A stretch of DNA of 9,981 bases from Bacteroidales bacterium (GTDB lineage Bacteria > Bacteroidota > Bacteroidia > Bacteroidales > B18-G4). The position numbers and the translations under genes are program-made. The DNA lies in NCBI GenBank assembly GCA_023132505.1, contig JAGLYE010000041.1, positions 1 to 9,981 of the forward strand, given 5' to 3'. The first letter of the stretch is position 1, and every line of letters begins with the position of its first letter. A model generated the notes under the pieces. The model saw only the letters and a program-made list of their open reading frames with translations, searched no databases and was not told the DNA's origin. Positions 5,127-9,981 of the stretch are shown one piece after another.

Positions 5127-7463
5127 ATGAAAACCAGCAACATAACCACAAAGCTTGGCTTAATGATGCTAGCATTCCTCTTTTTTACCAACAAGGCCCA
5201 TAGCGATATCAGCCCCGGTGATACTATACATGCCGTAAAATATTTGATCGATTTGCAGGAAGTTGATATGGTTGCTAAAACAATAACGGCAAATACCACC
5301 ATCACACTCAATCCACTGGTTGATAATTTAGATATTTTTCAGCTGCAACTGATGCAATTAACTGTTGATTCTGTATTTGTGGATCAGATAAAAATTACCA
5401 ATTTCACACATGAAGATGAAATTCTTAATATACCACTGATGGTCCCTGTTTCTCCAGGAGATACAACTGATGTAAAAGTATATTATCACGGGCAACCTTT
5501 TCATGAGAGTTGGGGCGGTTTTCATTATTCCGGATCATACGCTTTTAACCTTGGTGTTGGCATAAGCTGGATTCCTCATAACCTGGGAAAAACCTGGTTT
5601 CCCTGTATCGATGATTTTACTGACAGGGCCATATATGAAGTTAAGGCTACGGTACCTGAAGACATGATGGCAATAGGGGGCGGGCAGCTGCTTGAGGTAA
5701 CTAACAATGGTAATGGTACACACACATTCCGCTGGCTGATTAATAATCCGATACCCACTTACCTTGCCTCCATTGCCATTGGTGATTATGCTCTGGTAGA
5801 AGATACTTACAATGGTATAGAAAGAGACATCCCGATCACTTATTATGTAAGGCCTTCCGACACAATAAAAGTGCCGGGTTCTTTCACAAGGATGCATGAC
5901 ATTATTGCCTTGTTTGAGGATAAATTCGGCGCGTATGACTGGCACCGGGTGGGATATGTGGGAACCGCCATTGGAGCAATGGAGCATGCTACCAATATTG
6001 CATACCCACATGGATGTATTTCTAATAACTCCCAATACGAGTACCTCTATGCACATGAACTATCCCATATGTGGTTTGGCGATAAAGTCACCTGCGATAA
6101 GGCAGAAGAAATGTGGATAAACGAAGGCTGGGCAACTTTCTGCGAAAATTATTATGTGGAAGTCCTTGACGGCCCTTCATTATATAAAGTCCAGATGAGA
6201 AATATGCATGCCGATGTCCTGTACAGCTGCCATACAGAAGAAGGCGGTTATCAGCCCCTTAACAATATTCCGCAGGAATATACTTATGGAACCAGTGCTT
6301 ATGATAAGGGAGCTACTGTTGTCCAGGCGCTCAGGGCATATCTGGGGGATGATATTTTCTTTGACGCCTGCAAGGGCTACCTTGAAGACCTGGCATTTAC
6401 TTCCCTTTCTTCATACGACATGGAAGCTGTTTTTTCACAGAATACCGGTATTGACATGAGCGGATTCTTCAACAACTGGGTATACCATGGCGGCACACCC
6501 CATTATTCCATCGATTCCTTCTCAATCGTTCCCCAGACAGGAACCAGCGAAGTAACTGTTTATGTGAAGCAGAAACGCAAAGGGCCGGCTTTTATGGGAG
6601 ATGATAATATTATTGAAATAAATATCCTCGATGAGGAATGGCACCGCTTTACCGATACAATTCATTTCTCCGGTGAAACAGGTTATACAACTATGATCGT
6701 ACCTTTTAATGCCGTTGAAGTATTTCTTGATCTTGAAGAAAAGTATATGGATGCTACTGTGGATAACTACACGCTTGTAAAAGAAACAGGCGAAACAGCA
6801 TTTCCTGATACCTACTTCAATATAGATGTATCTGAGCTAACTGATTCTGCCTTCATCCAGGCAACCCATAATTATGCTCCTGCAGATACATTTGCAATAC
6901 CGGTGCCCGACCTCAGGGTATCGGATTACAGGTATTGGACTATTAAGGGGGTCTTCCCGGAACCATTTACTGCAACAGGAAGATTTTTCTACAGCAAAAG
7001 CGGACTAGATAATACACTTATCATCAGTGCCTCCGATTCAATAGTAATTTTTTACAGGAGAGACGCAGGCATGGAATGGGAAGCAGTGGATTTTACTGTT
7101 GTCGGACCCTGGTCGATAGGCTACATTTATGTTGACAACCTGCAAATGGGCGATTATACATTGGGGGTTTGGGATATTTCTGTGTCAACGGAAGAAACAA
7201 ACATGGAAGGTCATGATAATATTTTCAAAGCATTCCCAAATCCATCCTCAGGGAAATTTAATTTTGCTATTAGTGATGATAATGCCAGCCGGCTTGAGAT
7301 TTATTCTTTCGATGGAAAGCTATTGGAGCAAATTGAATTGAAAGACAGAAGCAGTGAGGTCTCCTGGATACCGGGGAACATACCTGATGGCACCTATATT
7401 GCAGTATTAAGAAGCAACAATAAAAAGGCCCTGGCAAGTAAAAAGATCGTTTATATAAAATAA
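5127..7463 (+). CDS. Secreted M1-family zinc metallopeptidase with T9SS C-terminal sorting domain
   Basis: This 778-residue enzyme should remove N-terminal residues from peptides outside the cell. A signal peptide (about 1-26) precedes the beta-rich N-terminal M1 domain. The zinc site is complete: HELSH (310-314) and Glu333 in NEGWA, with the standard 18 residues between His314 and Glu333. Tyr392 in SAYDKGA fits the catalytic tyrosine that stabilises the transition state. The exopeptidase motif reads GAMEH (283-287) where the family consensus is GxMEN. After the catalytic region, about 560-685 is a beta-rich segment I do not recognise. The C-terminus (about 699-778) has FPNPSSGKF, then LEIYSFDGKLL and PDGTYIAVL, the pattern of a type A Por sorting domain, so export by the type IX system is expected. 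The stop TAA overlaps the next gene's ATG by one base. The start is supported by the signal peptide; no clear Shine-Dalgarno is present. Confidence 0.95.
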   Translation: MKTSNITTKLGLMMLAFLFFTNKAHSDISPGDTIHAVKYLIDLQEVDMVAKTITANTTITLNPLVDNLDIFQLQLMQLTVDSVFVDQIKITNFTHEDEILNIPLMVPVSPGDTTDVKVYYHGQPFHESWGGFHYSGSYAFNLGVGISWIPHNLGKTWFPCIDDFTDRAIYEVKATVPEDMMAIGGGQLLEVTNNGNGTHTFRWLINNPIPTYLASIAIGDYALVEDTYNGIERDIPITYYVRPSDTIKVPGSFTRMHDIIALFEDKFGAYDWHRVGYVGTAIGAMEHATNIAYPHGCISNNSQYEYLYAHELSHMWFGDKVTCDKAEEMWINEGWATFCENYYVEVLDGPSLYKVQMRNMHADVLYSCHTEEGGYQPLNNIPQEYTYGTSAYDKGATVVQALRAYLGDDIFFDACKGYLEDLAFTSLSSYDMEAVFSQNTGIDMSGFFNNWVYHGGTPHYSIDSFSIVPQTGTSEVTVYVKQKRKGPAFMGDDNIIEINILDEEWHRFTDTIHFSGETGYTTMIVPFNAVEVFLDLEEKYMDATVDNYTLVKETGETAFPDTYFNIDVSELTDSAFIQATHNYAPADTFAIPVPDLRVSDYRYWTIKGVFPEPFTATGRFFYSKSGLDNTLIISASDSIVIFYRRDAGMEWEAVDFTVVGPWSIGYIYVDNLQMGDYTLGVWDISVSTEETNMEGHDNIFKAFPNPSSGKFNFAISDDNASRLEIYSFDGKLLEQIELKDRSSEVSWIPGNIPDGTYIAVLRSNNKKALASKKIVYIK

Positions 7464-8191
7464 TGCAGGACCTCACAGCTTATATAAGCTATGAGATCAT
7501 TCTTCAGATGAAATATAAGCTCCAGGCTTTAACTGACCGTTACGAGAAACATGCCAGGCCCGAAAAAGGCAGGCAGATGCGTGCCTATATGAAGGATCAG
7601 TTTGATTACCTTGGCCTTCCCTCGCCTCTCAGGAGAGAACTCAGCAAGGGTTTTTATGCTGAGTATGGCTACCCTGAGCTTTCACAGCTGAAAAGTGTAG
7701 TTATGGAATGCTGGCAAATGCCCTACCGGGAGTATAAATATTTTGCCATGGAACTTTTGGTAAAAATGAAGAAGGAAGCCGGGCATGACGCCATCCACTT
7801 ATATGAACTCCTGATCACCGACCAGAGCTGGTGGGATACTATTGACCTGATCGCTCCTTCGCTTGTTGGATATCATCTGCAGCAATACCCCGAAGAAAGG
7901 ATTGATTATATCAACAAATGGATTGGATCCGGAAACATCTGGCTTCAGCGCAGCAGCATCCTTTTTCAGTTGAATTACAAATCAGATACTGACACCCGCC
8001 TGTTAACCGGCATTATTCTGAAACTCAAAGATTCAAAAGAGTTTTTTATCAGAAAAGCAATCGGATGGATACTGCGTGAGTATTCAAAAACTGATCCCGG
8101 CTTTGTTGTACGCTTTGTTCAAAGTCATGAACTATCGGGACTGAGCCATCGCGAAGCCCTGAAGTGGCTTGAACGCCAAAAAACTTTATGA
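7463..8191 (+). CDS. AlkD-like DNA alkylation repair glycosylase (HEAT-like repeats)
   Basis: The protein is an all-helical member of the AlkD family, which removes alkylated purines such as 3- and 7-methyl adducts from DNA without base flipping. From the first ATG it has 242 residues. Trp124, Asp128, Arg163 and Trp202 (in DQSWWDTIDLIA, IWLQRSSIL and AIGWILREYS) have exactly the spacing of Bacillus cereus AlkD Trp109, Asp113, Arg148 and Trp187, so catalytic activity is likely. The early QMRAYMKDQFDYLGLPSPLRREL segment is the usual family start. The ATG at 7463 overlaps the peptidase stop as TAATG, but the ATG at 7508 (Met16) fits the family start better, because residues 1-15 have no counterpart that I recognise. 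Neither start has a Shine-Dalgarno. Transcription is probably shared with the peptidase gene; no functional link between them is evident. Confidence 0.92.
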   Translation: MQDLTAYISYEIILQMKYKLQALTDRYEKHARPEKGRQMRAYMKDQFDYLGLPSPLRRELSKGFYAEYGYPELSQLKSVVMECWQMPYREYKYFAMELLVKMKKEAGHDAIHLYELLITDQSWWDTIDLIAPSLVGYHLQQYPEERIDYINKWIGSGNIWLQRSSILFQLNYKSDTDTRLLTGIILKLKDSKEFFIRKAIGWILREYSKTDPGFVVRFVQSHELSGLSHREALKWLERQKTL

Positions 8192-8220
8192 CATTATCCC
8201 GGTCAAAAAGTTTTTTCACA

Positions 8221-8228
8221 TACTTTTG
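8221..8228 (+). promoter_or_regulatory. Likely internal promoter -7 box for the serine hydrolase lipoprotein gene
   Basis: TACTTTTG, followed by CAGC, matches TAnnTTTG exactly and looks like typical Bacteroidota promoters. It lies 30 bases after the AlkD-like stop, preceded by an AAAAAGTTTTTT run (8205-8216), with no clear TTTG at -33. It predicts a start near 8233, inside the longest reading frame of the next gene. This favours the translation start at 8272 or 8275 for that gene. Confidence 0.45.
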
Positions 8229-8271
8229 CAGCTGTTTTATGAATTTAGTATTTGTTCTGAATATTTGGTTG

Positions 8272-9465
8272 ATGATGTGGTCACGCTTTTTACTTCTCAT
8301 AATACTGTTTTTCCTGATCGTCCTCTCGTGTAATAATACTCCAGGGAGTGATGACCTGGATGAAAAAGAATACACTATAGAGCTCAGTGTTTTTTGTGAT
8401 TCCACTACAGCACATATTAAATCCGAATGGATCGACAGCATATTCACCAGGATGTCGAAAGGTTACTGGTTCAATGGTGCCGTGGCTTATCTGGAACAGG
8501 GTTGCCTGATCTACCAAAAATCATTTGGCTTATCGAATTTCAGGACGAAGGATACACTCAGCATCACTTCTCCATTCCAATTGGCATCTGTTTCAAAGAT
8601 GTTCACAGCTATGTCGGCTATGATCCTCAAAGAAGACGGACTGCTTGACCTGAATGCCGACATCAAAGCATACCTGCCAAATTTTCCCTACGACAGTGTC
8701 ACCACAAAGATGCTGCTCACACATCGCTCAGGCCTGAGCCGCTATATGTCGCTTGCCCACGACAAATGGACCAACAAGACCATCCCGCTTACAAACGACG
8801 ATATGCTGGCCCTTTTCGAGGAAAATATCCCTGACCCTTACTTCCTGCCCGACAAAGGTTTTCATTATTGCAATACCAACTACGCCCTGATCGCATCCGT
8901 TGTTGAAGCCATAAGCGGGATGCCTTATGCTGAATTTGTACAACAAAGGATCTTTGACCCTGTCGGGATGGGCAATTCTTCTGTGTATCACATGGATCAT
9001 GATACTGCAGTTTCGTTTTATGTGGAAACTGAGGTGATGGGGCATAGATACAAAAGCTGGAGGCCCATCAGGGTTCGCAATGAATACCTGAACGGAGTAA
9101 CCGGCGACAAGGGTATTTACACCAGCATTGAAGACCTTGCCAAATTCGATCAGGCTATCACTGCAAACCGGCTGGTTTCAGAGACTACCATGCGTGAAGC
9201 TTTTACCCGCGGCAGTCCGACATACTGGCGGCGCAAAGATAATTATGGTTTTGGATGGCGCATCAGGGAAAGTGAGGATAGCACAGCTTTTCATTTTGGA
9301 TGGTGGAAGGGATACAGGGCATACTATATCCGGGATATGAAAAACAGTAAGACGCTTATCGTTCTTACCAATAAAGACAAGGGACCCGGTTCATCCATAT
9401 ACTGGAATATAGTACATGATACTACACATATGGTTCACTTTCTGGAAAAACCTTACAGGCCTTAA
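8272..9465 (+). CDS. Serine beta-lactamase-fold hydrolase, lipoprotein (class C beta-lactamase/esterase-like)
   Basis: The frame is open from an ATG at 8188, overlapping the AlkD-like stop as ATGA. I prefer 8272 because it opens with MMWSRF, a hydrophobic core and a lipobox ending VLSC, and a promoter box lies at 8221-8228. Numbered from 8188, the lipid-accepting Cys is 48. The active site is SxxK at 134-137 (SVSK, Ser134 nucleophile), YxN at 227-229 (YCN) and HxG at 369-371 (HFG), in the place of KTG. This pattern is typical of the Pfam Beta-lactamase family, which includes esterases, D-aminopeptidases and peptidoglycan-related enzymes; a true antibiotic-degrading role cannot be inferred. 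Residues after the Cys include SDDLDE (54-59), similar to acidic signals that send Bacteroidota lipoproteins to the cell surface. The gene converges on the response regulator gene with 33 bases between. The substrate is unknown. Confidence 0.9.
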   Translation: MMWSRFLLLIILFFLIVLSCNNTPGSDDLDEKEYTIELSVFCDSTTAHIKSEWIDSIFTRMSKGYWFNGAVAYLEQGCLIYQKSFGLSNFRTKDTLSITSPFQLASVSKMFTAMSAMILKEDGLLDLNADIKAYLPNFPYDSVTTKMLLTHRSGLSRYMSLAHDKWTNKTIPLTNDDMLALFEENIPDPYFLPDKGFHYCNTNYALIASVVEAISGMPYAEFVQQRIFDPVGMGNSSVYHMDHDTAVSFYVETEVMGHRYKSWRPIRVRNEYLNGVTGDKGIYTSIEDLAKFDQAITANRLVSETTMREAFTRGSPTYWRRKDNYGFGWRIRESEDSTAFHFGWWKGYRAYYIRDMKNSKTLIVLTNKDKGPGSSIYWNIVHDTTHMVHFLEKPYRP

Positions 9466-9498
9466 TTCCTGTTAACGGTATTAGGAGACAGTAAGTAC

Positions 9499-9981
9499 CT
9501 AAAGGGTTACCAGCTTAAATCCCACTCCGTGAACATTAATAAGCTCAACAGAAGGATCCATTTTAAGGTACTTACGTAGTTTGGTAATATAAACGTCCAT
9601 GCTGCGGGCATTGAAATAGGAATCATCAAGCCAAATCTTGTTCAGGGCTACGCTACGGTCAACTACCTCATTCAGATTCTGGCAGAGCAGCTTTAAAAGG
9701 GCAACCTCCTTTGAAGTAAGTTTCACCTCTTCCTCACCCATGCCAAGTGTTTGCCTAACAAAATTAAATTCCATTTTGCCCAAATGATAGGTATCGCCTT
9801 CAGGCTTTTCTTTTTCTTCAACCTGAGTCCTTCGGAGTATGGCTTCCATCCTTGCAAGCAACTCTTCCATATTAAAAGGTTTAGTAAGGTAATCATCGGC
9901 ACCTATTTCAAACCCTTTAAGCTTGTCTTCCTGCATGGATTTAGCAGTTAGAAAAAGGATGGGTACTTTTTTATCAATTTT
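9499..9981 (-). CDS. OmpR-family response regulator (RprY-like), 5' cut by window edge
   Basis: The visible 160 residues are the end of a two-component response regulator. The receiver part begins KIDKKVPILFLTAKS, with the conserved Thr at fragment residue 12, and continues GADDYLTKPF, with the conserved Lys at 34. The phosphate-accepting Asp lies beyond the window. After a linker of charged residues (about 53-63) comes a winged-helix DNA-binding domain with KLTSKEVALLKLL (87-99) and the recognition helix SMDVYITKLRKYLK (127-140), followed by the wing INVHGVGFKLV. NARSMDVYITKLRKYLK and VHGVGFKL are close to what I recall of Bacteroidota RprY regulators. An internal Met at base 9936 is not the start, since the frame stays open to the window edge with receiver sequence. 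A sensor kinase may lie upstream, outside the window. Confidence 0.93.
   Translation of the reverse strand, partial: KIDKKVPILFLTAKSMQEDKLKGFEIGADDYLTKPFNMEELLARMEAILRRTQVEEKEKPEGDTYHLGKMEFNFVRQTLGMGEEEVKLTSKEVALLKLLCQNLNEVVDRSVALNKIWLDDSYFNARSMDVYITKLRKYLKMDPSVELINVHGVGFKLVTL

Noticed and set aside
5063..5311. Minus-strand frame of 82 codons over the start of the peptidase and its promoter region
   Set aside because: It overlaps the signal peptide region on the other strand and has no family resemblance. The hydrophobic stretch is explained as the antisense of AT-rich coding sequence.
5535..6056. Minus-strand open frame of 173 codons opposite the M1 peptidase
   Set aside because: It lies wholly across the conserved N-terminal and catalytic part of the peptidase and has no recognisable domain.
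9934..9936. Internal ATG as the start of a short 145-residue DNA-binding protein
   Set aside because: The frame continues to the window edge with clear receiver-domain sequence (PILFLTAKS), so the gene is simply cut by the edge.

Overview
The window reads as a chromosomal piece of a member of the Bacteroidota, probably an environmental Bacteroidales-like organism. The evidence is a secreted peptidase ending in a type IX secretion (Por) sorting domain, gene starts almost without Shine-Dalgarno sequences, several close matches to the Bacteroidota -7 promoter box TAnnTTTG, and an RprY-like response regulator. The exact lineage cannot be fixed from the sequence alone. No mobile element, CRISPR array, rRNA or tRNA was seen.

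Layout. (1) 1-1171, plus strand: the last codons of a membrane protein, apparently frameshifted in an A6 run, overlap acr3, an arsenite efflux permease. This is the end of an arsenic/metal resistance operon that begins outside the window. (2) 1214-4867, minus strand: a TolC-type outer-membrane protein, a MacA/HlyD-type periplasmic adaptor, and tsaB (t6A tRNA modification), in that order of transcription. They supply the outer-membrane and periplasmic parts of a tripartite exporter, but no inner-membrane pump is encoded beside them. A repeat-rich 42-bp gap separates acr3 and tsaB, which converge. (3) 4868-5126: a divergent promoter region with a perfect 8-bp dyad whose two arms are oppositely oriented TACATTTG boxes. 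(4) 5127-9465, plus strand: a secreted M1 metallopeptidase, an AlkD-like DNA glycosylase and a serine beta-lactamase-fold lipoprotein. The first two overlap as TAATG. The third probably has its own promoter inside the end of the second. (5) 9499-9981, minus strand: the C-terminal 160 residues of an OmpR-family response regulator, cut by the window edge.

Most genes belong to well-known families. The points most worth a second look are the probable frameshift at the left edge, the divergent dyad at 5044-5071, the GAMEH variant of the peptidase exopeptidase motif, the exporter with no pump but a linked tsaB, and the exact AlkD active-site spacing. I found no convincing sign of a wholly new multi-gene system.
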